DNA of 64,000 bases from Bog-756 sp963703145. Its GTDB lineage: Bacteria > Actinomycetota > Acidimicrobiia > Acidimicrobiales > RAAP-2. Positions 16,155 through 26,344 of the stretch are shown here, piece after piece (positions within the stretch are counted from its first letter, which is position 1; every line of letters begins with the position of its first letter). The stretch covers positions 1,550,001-1,614,000 of the forward strand of contig OY969793.1 of the NCBI GenBank assembly GCA_963703145.1. The letters are read 5' to 3'. The notes under the pieces are model-generated. The model was not told the DNA's origin and ran no database searches. It saw only the letters and a list, made by a program, of their open reading frames with translations. The position numbers and the translations under genes were made by a program.

Positions 16155-17627
16155 TCAGCCGGCGACGACAGGTATCCGCGTCCGGTGGGACGGGCGGGTC
16201 GTCACGCCCAGGAGCTCACCGGTCAGGTGATGGCGGGCTGCCCCTTCCACGCGGACCTCGGCGTAGGCGCCCTCGGGCACCTGCTGCCCGGCCGGTGGCG
16301 CGAAGTGGACCAGCTTGTTCTGGGTGGTCCGGCCGCTCACGACCGCCGGGTCTCGTTTGGAGGGACCCTCGACGACCACCTCTTCCACCCGGCCGATGCG
16401 ATCCCGGTGGCAGACCAGTGCGGACCGTTCGACCACGACGCGCAGACGCTCGAATCGGTCGGCCACCACGTCGGCCGGGACGAACTGCTCGGTCATGGAT
16501 GCCGCCCGGGTCCCAGGACGGGGCGAGAAGATGAAGGTGTAGGCGCTGTCGTAGGACGCCTCGGCGGCCACCTCCAACGTGCGCTCGAAGTCGTCATCGG
16601 TCTCGCCGGGGAACCCCACGATGAGATCGGTGGTCACGGCCAGATCGGGGATGGCGGCCCGCGCCGCGGCCAGCCGGGCCAGGTACCGCTCGGCGGTATA
16701 GCCCCGGCGCATGGCAGCCAGTGTGGCGTCGCTGCCGGACTGCAGGGGGAGATGGAGGTGGTTGCACACTTCGTCTGTCTCGGCCATGGCGGCGATCGTC
16801 TCTGGTCGGAGGTCTTTCGGATGGGGGCTGGTGAAGCGAACCCGGCGGACGCCGTCGACCCCGCCGACCGCCCGTAACAGCTCGGCGAACAGCGGGCGGC
16901 GGCGGGTCAGATCCCGCCCGTAGGAATTGACGTTCTGGCCGAGCAAGGTCACCTCAGTGACTCCCCGTCGGGCCAGGGCCTCCACCTCGGCCAGGAGGTC
17001 GTCGACCGGACGCGACGCCTCGCCCCCCCGAACGGACGGCACGATGCAGAACGCACACGAGTTGTCACAGCCTGTCTGGATGGACACCCACGCCGCGTAC
17101 GGGAGGTCACGGACAGCGGCCAGGGCGGCAACTTGTTGGTCCGCGCCACTGTCACCGGTGACCGGCAACGGCTCGTCGAGGATCTCCACCACCGGCCCGG
17201 AGGCCGCGGCCTGGCGCAACAGCTGAGGGGCCCGGGTCAGATTGTGGGTGCCGAAGACCACATCGACATGAGGGGCCCGCTGGCGGATCCGGTCCCGATC
17301 CATCTGGGCCAGGCAGCCACCCACGGCGATCTGCATGTCGGGACGGCGTTCCCGCAGTGTCTTCAGGTTGCCCAGGTGGCCATAGAACTTGTTGTCGGCA
17401 TTCTCGCGTATGCAGCACGTGTTGAACACGACCACGTCGGCCGACTCGATGTCATCCACTGCAACCAGGCCATCGGCGGTCAGGGCACCGGCCAGGCGCT
17501 CGGAGTCGTGGTCGTTCATCTGGCACCCAAAGGTCCGGATGAAGAACGACCGGGGCCCGGTACTGACCGGCGCGGCGTCCGCCGGGCCGTCCCATGCGGA
17601 ACTGGAGGAGGTCTGGGCGGAGGTCAC
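16155..17627 (-). CDS. miaB: tRNA-2-methylthio-N6-dimethylallyladenosine synthase MiaB
   Basis: Radical-SAM methylthiotransferase acting on i6A37 of tRNA. The N-terminal iron-sulfur domain has FGCQMN, NTCCIRENA and GGCLAQ; the radical-SAM cluster is CDNSCAFC; a C-terminal TRAM domain covers about residues 400-465. The start is taken as GTG 17627, 6 nt after TATCCT, a leaderless-type element; no better Shine-Dalgarno start exists. The product is 490 residues. It forms a pair with miaA downstream. Confidence 0.94.
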   Translation of the reverse strand: MTSAQTSSSSAWDGPADAAPVSTGPRSFFIRTFGCQMNDHDSERLAGALTADGLVAVDDIESADVVVFNTCCIRENADNKFYGHLGNLKTLRERRPDMQIAVGGCLAQMDRDRIRQRAPHVDVVFGTHNLTRAPQLLRQAAASGPVVEILDEPLPVTGDSGADQQVAALAAVRDLPYAAWVSIQTGCDNSCAFCIVPSVRGGEASRPVDDLLAEVEALARRGVTEVTLLGQNVNSYGRDLTRRRPLFAELLRAVGGVDGVRRVRFTSPHPKDLRPETIAAMAETDEVCNHLHLPLQSGSDATLAAMRRGYTAERYLARLAAARAAIPDLAVTTDLIVGFPGETDDDFERTLEVAAEASYDSAYTFIFSPRPGTRAASMTEQFVPADVVADRFERLRVVVERSALVCHRDRIGRVEEVVVEGPSKRDPAVVSGRTTQNKLVHFAPPAGQQVPEGAYAEVRVEGAARHHLTGELLGVTTRPSHRTRIPVVAG

Positions 17628-17633
17628 CGACCC

Positions 17634-17639
17634 AGGATA
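17634..17639 (-). promoter_or_regulatory. Leaderless-type -10 TATCCT before miaB
   Basis: TATCCT, then 6 nt (GGGTCG), then the miaB GTG. Confidence 0.5.
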
Positions 17640-17707
17640 CGGCCATCTCCACCCGGGTCCCGTCCAGCCGGTCGACGAGGACCGGTGCACCTCGCCGGCG
17701 GTGCCCG

Positions 17708-18058
17708 TCAGGGGTGGGATGCCTCCACCACGGTGTGGATGCCTCCTCGCACCAACCAGTCGGTGGTCACCGTCATCCGACGGGGTGCGATGGCCTTCAC
17801 CAGGTCATCGAGGATCCGGTTGGTCATGTCCTCGTGGAAGCCGCCCTCGTTGCGATAGCTCCAGAGGTAGAGCTTGAGGGACTTCAACTCCACGAGTGAC
17901 CGATCTGGAACGTAGGAGATGGTCACAGTGGCGAAGTCCGGCTGACCGGTGAGCGGGCACAGGCAGGTGAACTCTGGGGTGTCACAGCGGACCTCGTAGT
18001 CACGGCCCGGGTGCGGGTTGGCCACCGCCAGGAGCTCCTTGGTCGGTTCACTCGCCAC
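17708..18058 (-). CDS. queF: NADPH-dependent 7-cyano-7-deazaguanine reductase QueF
   Basis: Reduces preQ0 to preQ1 in queuosine synthesis. The short unimodular form (116 residues) has the nucleophilic cysteine in FTCLCPLTGQPDFA, the ExxS-type SLVELKSLKLYLWSYRNEG segment, and FHEDMTN, all diagnostic. It starts 8 nt after thrB, so the two are cotranscribed. No other queuosine genes (queC, D, E, A, tgt) are in the window, so the preQ0 source must lie elsewhere. Confidence 0.95.
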   Translation of the reverse strand: MASEPTKELLAVANPHPGRDYEVRCDTPEFTCLCPLTGQPDFATVTISYVPDRSLVELKSLKLYLWSYRNEGGFHEDMTNRILDDLVKAIAPRRMTVTTDWLVRGGIHTVVEASHP

Positions 18059-18066
18059 GGCGTCTC

Positions 18067-18954
18067 CTACTCCCCGGCGTCGAAGTCGTAGGCCTTCCCC
18101 GACCCCTCGCGGTCGAGGATGAGTCCGTGGAGGTCGGGGTGGAGCACCAGTACCTCGCCGGCCACGCCGGCGTCGGCGAGGGAGTCCTCGGCCCCGGAAC
18201 GGACCTGGGCCGCCTCGGTCCCCTTACAGATGCCGAGGAGGGAGGGCCCCGCCCCGGACCAGCACACCGCCAGGGCGCCACTGGCGGACAGGCCGGCAAG
18301 GAGCTTGGGAGCGGCCGGAAACAGGGGGCTCCGGTAGTCCTGGTGGAGCCGGTCCTCGGTGGCCTCGCTGATGAGGACCCGGCTGTCCGCCAGCCCGGCG
18401 ATCAACAGGGCCATCCTTGACAGGTTGAATGCCGCGCTCTCCCTGCTCACCTCGGCCGGGAGGGCCTGCCTGGACCGGGCCGTCGAGAGGGTGACGTCGG
18501 GGACGATGACCACGAAGGCCAGGCTCACGTCGAGCGGCAGGCGAACAGCCTGCACGCCGCCTTTGACCCGGGCGGCGGCCACTAAGCCACCCACCATCGA
18601 GGCTGCAGCATTGTCGGGATGACCATCGGTGCGGGCAGCGACGCCCAGCGGGTCACCGGCACCGGCTGCCGCCGCCGCGGCGACTGCCAACGCGGCCGAG
18701 GACCCAAGGCCGCGGGCGATGGGAATCTGCGACCGGACGGTGATGGCCAGGCGATCGGTGCCCGCCACGTCGATGGCTACCCGGGCGGCCAGGTGGGAGG
18801 GGTCATCGGACAGGCCCGCCCCCTCGCCGATGGAGCGCACGATGAGTTTTGAGGCCGGCTCCACCTCGACCTCGACGTAGCGGTCGAGGGCCACGGCCAG
18901 CGTGTCAAAGCCGGGCCCCAGATTGGCGGACGACGCTGGCGCTCGGGCTCGCAC
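18067..18954 (-). CDS. thrB: Homoserine kinase (GHMP family)
   Basis: ATP-dependent phosphorylation of homoserine in threonine synthesis. APASSANLGPGFDTLAVAL at the N-terminus and PIARGLGSSAAL (GHMP P-loop, about residues 78-89) are diagnostic, with GAGPSLLGI as the C-terminal GHMP motif. The length of 295 residues is normal. The start is GTG 18954, 6 nt after TACCGT. Grouping with dap genes fits aspartate-family amino acid synthesis. Confidence 0.93.
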   Translation of the reverse strand: MRARAPASSANLGPGFDTLAVALDRYVEVEVEPASKLIVRSIGEGAGLSDDPSHLAARVAIDVAGTDRLAITVRSQIPIARGLGSSAALAVAAAAAAGAGDPLGVAARTDGHPDNAAASMVGGLVAAARVKGGVQAVRLPLDVSLAFVVIVPDVTLSTARSRQALPAEVSRESAAFNLSRMALLIAGLADSRVLISEATEDRLHQDYRSPLFPAAPKLLAGLSASGALAVCWSGAGPSLLGICKGTEAAQVRSGAEDSLADAGVAGEVLVLHPDLHGLILDREGSGKAYDFDAGE

Positions 18955-18960
18955 ACCGAC

Positions 18961-18966
18961 ACGGTA
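18961..18966 (-). promoter_or_regulatory. Leaderless-type -10 TACCGT before thrB
   Basis: TACCGT, then 6 nt (GTCGGT), then the thrB GTG. Confidence 0.45.
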
Positions 18967-19012
18967 CTCGCACCACCCTGGGCCGGGTTGCCCTGGGCCA
19001 GCAACATCGTCC

Positions 19013-20626
19013 TCAGTTGTGGACCAGTCGCCACCACCACGATGGCTCCTGCACGGTGCTGGAGAGCTTCAGAGGCACCGATTCCACCTGGGACCCGAGG
19101 GTGTAGACCGCTGCCCCCACGGTCCGCCCGACCTTCCCCCCGGGTGGGACGGGGACCAGTTTGGCCGTGGCGGTCACCCGCTGACCGGGCCAGGCCGCCA
19201 ACCAGGCCCCGTTCGCGGCCACCACCTTGGAACGATGAGACGTCCCACCCCAGTCGGCCGTGACCACCGCGGCGGACTGCCCGGCCGTCGCCACCGTGAC
19301 CTGGACGATGCCGGCCTGGGCCGCGGTGAGCAGCTTCTCGATCACCGGTCGGGTGTAGCGGAAGGGGTCGGGCACCTGGAGGTCGTCCACCGGGATCGTG
19401 GTCGTCGTGGTGGTGGGGGGCGGAGGGGCGGTGGTCGGCGGGGCCGTCGTGGCAGGCACAGTGGCCCCCGGAGCCGGAGGGGCCGTCGTGGGCGTCGTGG
19501 TCGGTGTCGGCCGGGGTCTCGTCGTGGTGGTCGTCGGCACGATCGGCGGTGGGACCGGCTGGGTCAGCACGGCGGCCAGGACCAGGACGGGACGGCCGTC
19601 GATCACCCGGTTGGCCGCCAGCACCATGCAACCCTTGGCCTTGGACGTATAGCCAGACTTGATGCCGACGACCCCGTTGGACCCGATCTCGGTGACGATG
19701 TTGGGGAGCGTGCCGACCACCGGCAGCGTGACGGACTTCATGGCCACCACCTCGGCGAAGGCGGGGATGGCCATGGCCGCACCGGCGATGCGCAGGCAGT
19801 CGGCGGCGGTGGACACCGAGCCGGGGTCATAGCCGCTCACGTCCACATAGTGGGTGGTGGTCGCCCCCAGCAGGGCGGCCACGGCATTCATCTTGGGCAC
19901 GAACGCCTGGGTGCTTCCGGCATCCCACACCGCCAGGGAGTAAGCGATGTCGTTGGCCGACTGGGTGAGCATGGCCTCCAGCATCTGCTGCTCGGTGAGC
20001 ACCTCGCCGACCCGGATGGCCATGGTCGACTGGTCGTTGTGCAGCTCGTTGTCGTACTCGGCGACGTCAGCGGCGGTCACCGTGATGGCCGGCCCGGTGG
20101 TGCCCGGGGCGATGGGGTGGTCGCGCAAGATCACCAGGGCGTTGGTCATCTTGGTCAGCGAGGCGATGGGCACGGCCGACTCCACCCCAGACTGGGCGGC
20201 GAACCCGAGCGCCGGGACCGACACCGCCCCTTGTCCGGTGGCCGGCCAGGGCAGCGCCGGACTGGCGCCGGCCACCAGCACCGATGCAGCGAGACCCGGC
20301 GTCAGGGCCGGCTGGGCCAACGGTCGGTTGATCCGCTTGGCTCCCACCAGACCCGCGGCCACGAGGGCCACCACGACCACCACGGCTGCCAGCACCCACC
20401 ACAGGGTCCGGTGGCCCCCGGTCCGGTCGCCTCCCTGGTGACGGTGTCGACGGCCACCGGGCGGCGATGTCTGATCGGCGTCGGCAACGAGGATCGGCGG
20501 ACCGCCCGGCCCTTCGGGGCCCGGGAGGGCAAGCGGGACCGCCGTCAGTGAACTCGGAGCGGTGATGTCGACGCTCGAGGGGACAGGAAGGGGTGAGGCC
20601 ACCGTGGCGGCCACCGGGGCCCCCAC
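19013..20626 (-). CDS. Membrane-anchored D-alanyl-D-alanine carboxypeptidase (peptidase S11)
   Basis: A penicillin-binding protein-like enzyme that trims peptidoglycan pentapeptides. Residues 1-73 are cytoplasmic and disordered, a transmembrane helix spans about 75-95, and the S11 domain follows with S156-LT-K159, S223-A-N225 and a KSG triad (GIKSGYTSKAKG). After the catalytic domain there is a Thr/Pro-rich linker of about 60 residues and a C-terminal domain of about 130 residues with no motif I can name. The long linker suggests the C-terminal part reaches into the wall. It lies between ftsK and thrB on the same strand. Confidence 0.88.
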   Translation of the reverse strand: MGAPVAATVASPLPVPSSVDITAPSSLTAVPLALPGPEGPGGPPILVADADQTSPPGGRRHRHQGGDRTGGHRTLWWVLAAVVVVVALVAAGLVGAKRINRPLAQPALTPGLAASVLVAGASPALPWPATGQGAVSVPALGFAAQSGVESAVPIASLTKMTNALVILRDHPIAPGTTGPAITVTAADVAEYDNELHNDQSTMAIRVGEVLTEQQMLEAMLTQSANDIAYSLAVWDAGSTQAFVPKMNAVAALLGATTTHYVDVSGYDPGSVSTAADCLRIAGAAMAIPAFAEVVAMKSVTLPVVGTLPNIVTEIGSNGVVGIKSGYTSKAKGCMVLAANRVIDGRPVLVLAAVLTQPVPPPIVPTTTTTRPRPTPTTTPTTAPPAPGATVPATTAPPTTAPPPPTTTTTTIPVDDLQVPDPFRYTRPVIEKLLTAAQAGIVQVTVATAGQSAAVVTADWGGTSHRSKVVAANGAWLAAWPGQRVTATAKLVPVPPGGKVGRTVGAAVYTLGSQVESVPLKLSSTVQEPSWWWRLVHN

Positions 20627-20715
20627 GACAGCGGGCGACTCGGTGGTGGCCGGTTCGGGTGCCTCGAGTCCGACGGCCGAAGGGGCGTCGTCGTGGTGGT
20701 CGGGGCTGCCGCGGT

Positions 20716-23213
20716 TCAGCGGGCGTCCAGTTCCTCGGGTGTCATCAGCACGGCGCGGGCCTTGGAGCCCTCGGATGGTCCCACCACACCTCGACGCTCC
20801 ATCAGATCCATCAGTCGGCCGGCCCGGGCGAAGCCCACCCGCAGCTTGCGTTGCAGCATCGACGTCGACCCGAGCTGGGAGCGCACCACCAGCTCCATGG
20901 CTTGGTCAAGCAGGTCGTCGTCACCGTCTTCGCTGTCCGACTGGCGGCCCTCGGTGCCGACGACCTCTTCGATGCCTGCCACGATCTCCATAGGACGCTG
21001 GCGCTTCCAATGCGAGGTGACGGCGCGGACCTCTTCCTCGCTGACCCAGGGTCCCTGCAGCCGTTGGGGGTTGGACGACGATGCGGACAACAAGAGCATG
21101 TCGCCCTTGCCGATCAACCGCTCTGCGCCCCCCTGGTCGAGGATGACCCGGCTGTCGGCCTGGGTCGAGACCGAGAACGCCATGCGTGACGGGATATTGG
21201 CCTTGATCACCCCGGTGATCACGTCGACCGATGGACGCTGCGTGGCGAGCACCAGGTGGATGCCCACGGCCCGGGCCATCTGCGCGATCCGACAGACCGA
21301 CTCCTCTACGTCGCGGGCCGCCACCATCATCAGGTCGTTCAACTCGTCCACGACGATGAGGATGAACGGGAGCCGGTTGTAGTGAGGTTCGGCCTCACCG
21401 TCAGGATCGACGCTGGCCTCGTCGGCCCCCGTGCCGCGCATCCGAAGTTGGTAGGCCTCCTCGAACTCGGCCAGTTCGCCGCTGTCGTAGCCGGTGTTGT
21501 ACCCGGTGATGTCCCGCATCCCGACCTCGGCCAACAGGTCGTAGCGTCGCTCCATCTCAGTGACGGCCCAGGCCAGCGCGTTGGCCGCCTTCTTCGGATC
21601 CACCACGACCTGGGTGAGGAGGTGGGGCAGGTCGTTGTACTGACCGAGCTCCACCCGCTTGGGGTCGACCAGGATCAACCGGACCTGGTCGGGCGTGGCC
21701 CGGGTCAGGATCGACGTCAGGACCGAGTTGATGCAGGACGACTTGCCCGAGCCGGTGGCGCCCGACACCAGCACGTGGGGCATCTCGGCCAGGTTGACCA
21801 TGACGGCCCGCCCGGCGATGTCCCGTCCGAGGGCGACCTCGAGGGGGTGATGGGCTTCGGCCGCCTCGGTCGAGGCCAAGATGTCCCCGAGGGCGACCAG
21901 CTCGCGTCGACGATTGGGGACCTCCACACCGATCGCCGACTTGCCGGGGATCGGGGCCAGGATCCGCACGTCAGGCGACGCCATCGCATAGGCGATGTCC
22001 TTGGACAGCGAGGTCACCCGGGCGACCTTGACGCCCGGTCCCAGCTCGAGCTCGTAGCGCGTCACGGTGGGCCCGACTGTGCGGCCCACCAGGCGTGTCT
22101 CCACCCCGTGGGCCGCCAGGGCCGCCACCAGGGCGGCGCCGCCGGCGTCCACCTCACGCTCGTCCACGGTGTGCGGCTTGGCCCGCTTCAAGAGGTTGCC
22201 CGGAGGGAGGCGCCAGTCCCCCACGGCCGGGCCCAGCTTCATCTCGAGCTGTGAGCCCTTGACCGGGCGGGTGCCAGGGTCGATGGCCGGTGGCGGCTCG
22301 TGGACCGGCTCGATGACCGGTTCGACCACCACCGAGTCGTCGTCCACCTCGAGGCTCGGTGCCAGCACCGGGGCCAGCTGCTCCTCGGGGGCATCCTGGT
22401 CATGGATCCCGATGCCGCGCCCGAACGGGTCGGTCGGATGCTCGTCGTCCAGCTCGGACTCCCCCTCCCTCGGGGGACCACCGCGGGCCGCGGCCACCGT
22501 CCAGCTCACCGAGCGGGTGATGCCCCGGGCGGCAGCGTGGATCGACACGCCGGTGAACAGCACCATGGCCACCACCAGGAGGGCCACCAGCACTGTGGCG
22601 GCGCCGAAGCCGCCGAGTGCAGCACGCGCAGGGGGTTGGCGATCACGGCACCGATCCAGCCGCCGGCCGACGAGAGGTCGGCGGTCGATGCGCCCAGCGA
22701 CGGGGAGCCACCCGCCAGTGCGGCCAGGCCGGCGACGGACAAGAGGGTCAGTGAAGCCCCGATGACGGCCCGGGCCGGCTCACGGGCCGATCGGCCCTCC
22801 CCGGCCTCCTCGTCACCCCGGTTGATGAGGAGCAGGATCCCGACGGCGATAGCGACGGGCGGGACGAGGAAGCGCCCCCAACCCAGGAGGTCGCCCACTC
22901 CGAGTCGGGCATCGTGGCCCGCCGGATCCAGCGAGTCGGCATAGAAGGCCAGGGCCGCGAGAATCCCGACCGTGATGAGCACCACGCCCCACAGATCGGC
23001 GGCGTGGCCGGCGATCACGGCCCACAGCGAGCTGGCGAATCCGGGGGTGGCCTGCTTCCCTCGGGACGGCGACCCCTTGCCCTTGGATCGGGAGGTCGGG
23101 CGCCCGCGGCGGTTTCCCGAGGTCTTCGAGCGCGATCGGGACGCGGCCCCTGGCCTGCTCTTCGAGCGCGTCGCCCCGGATCGGCCCGCCGGTCGCTTGG
23201 TGGCGGTCGTCAC
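20716..23213 (-). CDS. ftsK: DNA translocase FtsK/SpoIIIE, frameshifted
   Basis: Septal DNA pump. The N-terminal frame (start GTG 23213) has a basic leader and about four transmembrane helices. Near 22612-22622, after NPLRVLHS, the reading moves to the frame that ends at 20716: the last membrane helix, a linker, then the motor with Walker A SGATGSGKSS, Walker B LILVDPKRVEL-type and IVVDELNDLM. The C-terminal gamma winged helix (RVGFARAGRLMDLMERRGVV) is intact. The joined length of about 832 residues is normal for actinobacteria. As ftsK is usually essential, a single-base sequencing error is the likely cause. Confidence 0.88.
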
Positions 23214-23321
23214 AGTGAGTAACAGGGTAGACCCGGAGGGTCCCAAACAGGGTGACACCTGCCCATTTTCCCTTGTGGGAGGCACAGGTACGGGCCAGTC
23301 GGGCCCGGCGGGTGCCCGAGG

Positions 23322-25214
23322 TCAGACGGTGACGATCACAGGCACGATCATCGGCCGTTGGCGGGTGCGGTCACCCACCAGGCGACCCATCGCCTTGCGG
23401 GCCACCCGATTGAGGTTCTCGTGGTCGCTGCTTCCTGACGCCAGCGCCTGTTCCAGCGCCTTGGTCACCTGGGTCCGGGCATCCTCGAGCAGCGCCTCGG
23501 TGTCGTGGTCGTAGGCCCAACCCCGGGTAACGATCTGAGGGGCCCCAACCACTTCGCCCCGCTTGAGGTCGACGGTGGCCACAGCCATGACTACGCCCTC
23601 CTCGGCCAGCACCATGCGGTCCCGGAGCACACCGTGCCCGATGTCCCCCACCGAGCTGCCGTCCACGAACAGGTAGCCACCGGGGACGGTCCCGTCGCGG
23701 TGGAGGCCCTTCCCGTCGAGTCGCACCGCATCGCCGTCCTCGCACAACAGGACCCGATCGCCGACGATGCCCATGGACGCCGCCACCTGGACCTGGTTGG
23801 CCATGTGCCGGTACTCGCCGTGCACCGGGATGACGAACTCGGGCAGGGTGACCGACATCAGCAGGGCCAGTTCACCCTGGCGGGCGTGGCCGCTCACATG
23901 GACCGAATCCACCCCCGAGTGGATGACCTCGACACCGCGCCGGTGCAGGCTGTCGATCACCCGGCCAACCGACCACTCGTTGCCCGGAATCGGATGGGCA
24001 CTGATGACCACCACGTCGTTCTCCCGGAGCCGGAAGAACCGGTTCTCCCCCGTCGCCAGGCGCGACAGCGCCGACATGGGCTCACCCTGGGAGCCGGTGG
24101 AGATCACGCACACCTGACCGGGCTCGAGCTGATCGACGTCCTCGACGTCGATCATGGACTCTTCGGGGATGTGGAGCAGCCCGAGCTTGCGGGCCAGCGC
24201 CACGTTCTTCTGCATGGACCGGCCGAGGGTGGCCACCCTCCGCCCACCGGCGATTGCGGCGTCAGCCACTTGTTGGACGCGGTGGATGTGACTGGCGAAG
24301 CACGTGACGATGAACCGTCGATCGGGTCGGGCCAGGAACACCTTGCGCAGGGTGGCCCCAACCGTCGACTCCGAGGGTGTGAACCCCGGTTCCTCGGCGT
24401 TGGTGGAGTCGACCAACAAGAGCCGGATGCCCGGGTCCGAAGCCAGCGCCCCCATCCGGGCCAGGTCGGTGTGGCGGCCGTCCACCGGATGCAGGTCGAT
24501 CTTGAAGTCGCCCGAGTGGAGGATGATCCCCTGGGGGGTGTGAAAGGCCGTGGCGAAGGCGTGAGGGACCGAGTGGGTGACCGGGATGAACTCCACGTCG
24601 CAAGGACCGATCCGGCGCCGCTCCCCGTCTTTCACGGTGATGTACTGCACCCGCTCGTTCATGCCGGCCTCGTCGACCCGGTTCCGGGCCAGGGCCAGGG
24701 TCAGCTCGGATCCGTAGACCTTGACCGGGAAGTCCCGCAACAGGTACGCCAGACCGCCGGTGTGGTCCTCGTGGCCATGGGTGAGGATGACCCCGTCGAC
24801 CCGGTCGGCGTTCTCCCGGAGGTAGGTGAAGTCGGGCAACACCAGGTCGACGCCGGGCATGTCGGGGTCGGGGAACATGATCCCGACGTCGAGGACCAGG
24901 ATGCGGCCGTCCACCTCGATGCAGGCACAGTTCCGGCCGATCTCGCCGAGCCCACCGAGGAAGACGATGCGCACCGACGAGCCGCCGCTGTCGCCACCCC
25001 GCTTGGCCGACGACCGGCCCTCGGACCGTGTGGTGCCCGCGGCCGTGGCCGGTGAGCCGGCCACGGCGAGCTGTGCGCCCTGGTCGCCGGTCCCGGTCCC
25101 TTTGCCCTTGCCAGACGATCGGCGCTTGGTCCCTCCGCCAGCCTTCTTCGCGGTCGGTGCCCTGCGGGCATTGTCCGCCTTGTCGGCGTTACCGCCCTGT
25201 TGCTTTGAGTTCAC
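23322..25214 (-). CDS. rnj: Ribonuclease J
   Basis: Metallo-beta-lactamase/beta-CASP RNase with endo- and 5'-exonuclease activity in RNA decay. THGHEDHTGG is the zinc motif (H-x-H-x-D-H), with HSGDFKID, the beta-CASP SQGEPMSALSR segment and SGHARQGE further on. About 80 N-terminal residues form a Lys/Gly/Ser-rich disordered extension before the fold begins at VRIVFLGGLGEIGRN, also typical of actinobacterial RNase J. It starts at a GTG and follows dapA by 93 nt, as in mycobacteria. Confidence 0.95.
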   Translation of the reverse strand: MNSKQQGGNADKADNARRAPTAKKAGGGTKRRSSGKGKGTGTGDQGAQLAVAGSPATAAGTTRSEGRSSAKRGGDSGGSSVRIVFLGGLGEIGRNCACIEVDGRILVLDVGIMFPDPDMPGVDLVLPDFTYLRENADRVDGVILTHGHEDHTGGLAYLLRDFPVKVYGSELTLALARNRVDEAGMNERVQYITVKDGERRRIGPCDVEFIPVTHSVPHAFATAFHTPQGIILHSGDFKIDLHPVDGRHTDLARMGALASDPGIRLLLVDSTNAEEPGFTPSESTVGATLRKVFLARPDRRFIVTCFASHIHRVQQVADAAIAGGRRVATLGRSMQKNVALARKLGLLHIPEESMIDVEDVDQLEPGQVCVISTGSQGEPMSALSRLATGENRFFRLRENDVVVISAHPIPGNEWSVGRVIDSLHRRGVEVIHSGVDSVHVSGHARQGELALLMSVTLPEFVIPVHGEYRHMANQVQVAASMGIVGDRVLLCEDGDAVRLDGKGLHRDGTVPGGYLFVDGSSVGDIGHGVLRDRMVLAEEGVVMAVATVDLKRGEVVGAPQIVTRGWAYDHDTEALLEDARTQVTKALEQALASGSSDHENLNRVARKAMGRLVGDRTRQRPMIVPVIVTV

Positions 25215-25307
25215 TGGTGCTTCTCTCTTGGTGCTGGAATGGCTGGGGTTGCTGCTCGGACCGGCACGCGGCCCGTGTCTCGATGATGAACGAACCGCTG
25301 GCCCGGT

Positions 25308-26216
25308 TCAGGCGACCGACTGGGAGGTCAGGTCGACGGTTGCGAGCGTGGTGATGACCGCCTTGGCACGGTCGTCGAGCGCCACCGAGCCCGGCGTGTT
25401 GGGCAGCCGGCACTGACCGACCGGGAGTCCGAGCACCCGGCACGCAGCCTTGGCCGGTACCGGGTTCGGGAACTCGTCGGTGGACTCGAACTGGTAGGAC
25501 TCGGCCAATCGCTGGTTGACGGCGGTGGCGCGGCTCACCTCGCCGGAGCGATAGGCCCGGATCATCTCCCCGAAGTGCCCGCCGGCCCAGTGGGCCGCCA
25601 CACTGATGATCCCCACCCCGCCGATGGACAGGAACGGCAGAGTGAGGGGGTCGTCCCCGCAATAGACCTCGAAGTCGTCCGGACTCTCGGCCACCACCCT
25701 GGCCGCGCTGGCGACATCGCCGGTGGCGTCCTTCACGCCCACGATGGTCGGAACCTCGCGGGCCAGTTCGAGCGTCAGGGCCGGACCGATCCGACGACCG
25801 GACCGGACGGGGATGTCATAGAGGAGCACCGGCAGGTCGCTGGCCGAAGCGATGGCCCGGAAGTGCGCGGAGAGCCCGGCCGGTGAAGGCCGGTTGTAGT
25901 ACGGGGTGACGGCCAGGATCCCGTCGACACCACAGGCCGCGGCCCGCTCGGTCAGTTCGACCGAGTGGGCGGTGTCGTTGGTGCCCGTCGATGCGACGAC
26001 GGGAATGTCCACCGCATCGGCCACCGCCCGGAACAGGTCAAGCCGTTCGTCGTCGGTCAGCACCGATCCCTCGCCGGTGCTGCCGGCCACGACGAGCCCC
26101 TCACTACCGCTGGCGGCGAGATGGGAGGCAAGTTCGGCTGCGGCGGCGAGATCGATCGCGCCGTCGGGGCCGAATGGGGTGACCATGGCCGTGATCACCG
26201 ATCCGAAGCGGGGCAT
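25308..26216 (-). CDS. dapA: 4-hydroxy-tetrahydrodipicolinate synthase DapA
   Basis: Condenses pyruvate with aspartate semialdehyde, the first step of the lysine branch. The Schiff-base lysine is K162 (VGVKDATGD), Tyr133 is in LLYDIPVRSG, and GSTGE occupies 45-49. The length of 302 residues is typical. The ATG at 26216 has GGGAG upstream. It is directly followed by rnj, a conserved actinobacterial pair. The other dap genes are nearby on the same strand. Confidence 0.95.
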   Translation of the reverse strand: MPRFGSVITAMVTPFGPDGAIDLAAAAELASHLAASGSEGLVVAGSTGEGSVLTDDERLDLFRAVADAVDIPVVASTGTNDTAHSVELTERAAACGVDGILAVTPYYNRPSPAGLSAHFRAIASASDLPVLLYDIPVRSGRRIGPALTLELAREVPTIVGVKDATGDVASAARVVAESPDDFEVYCGDDPLTLPFLSIGGVGIISVAAHWAGGHFGEMIRAYRSGEVSRATAVNQRLAESYQFESTDEFPNPVPAKAACRVLGLPVGQCRLPNTPGSVALDDRAKAVITTLATVDLTSQSVA

Positions 26217-26344
26217 GACCGGTCAGTCTCCCGTCGGAGGCACTGGATACGTACTGCTACTCACGATTCCGCAGGCTACCAGCAGTGCCTGGAAGGGCCG
26301 GTGCCGAAGGCCGATCGGCCCTGGGGGACCGGAGATCTGGCCGG

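Noticed and set aside
18902..20551. A 549-codon plus-strand reading frame rich in Arg, Gly and His
   Set aside because: Antisense to the D,D-carboxypeptidase gene, whose catalytic motifs fix the true strand.
22593..23285. Treating the N-terminal part of ftsK as a separate membrane protein
   Set aside because: The two frames join into one FtsK of normal length, and the break falls in the middle of a membrane helix.
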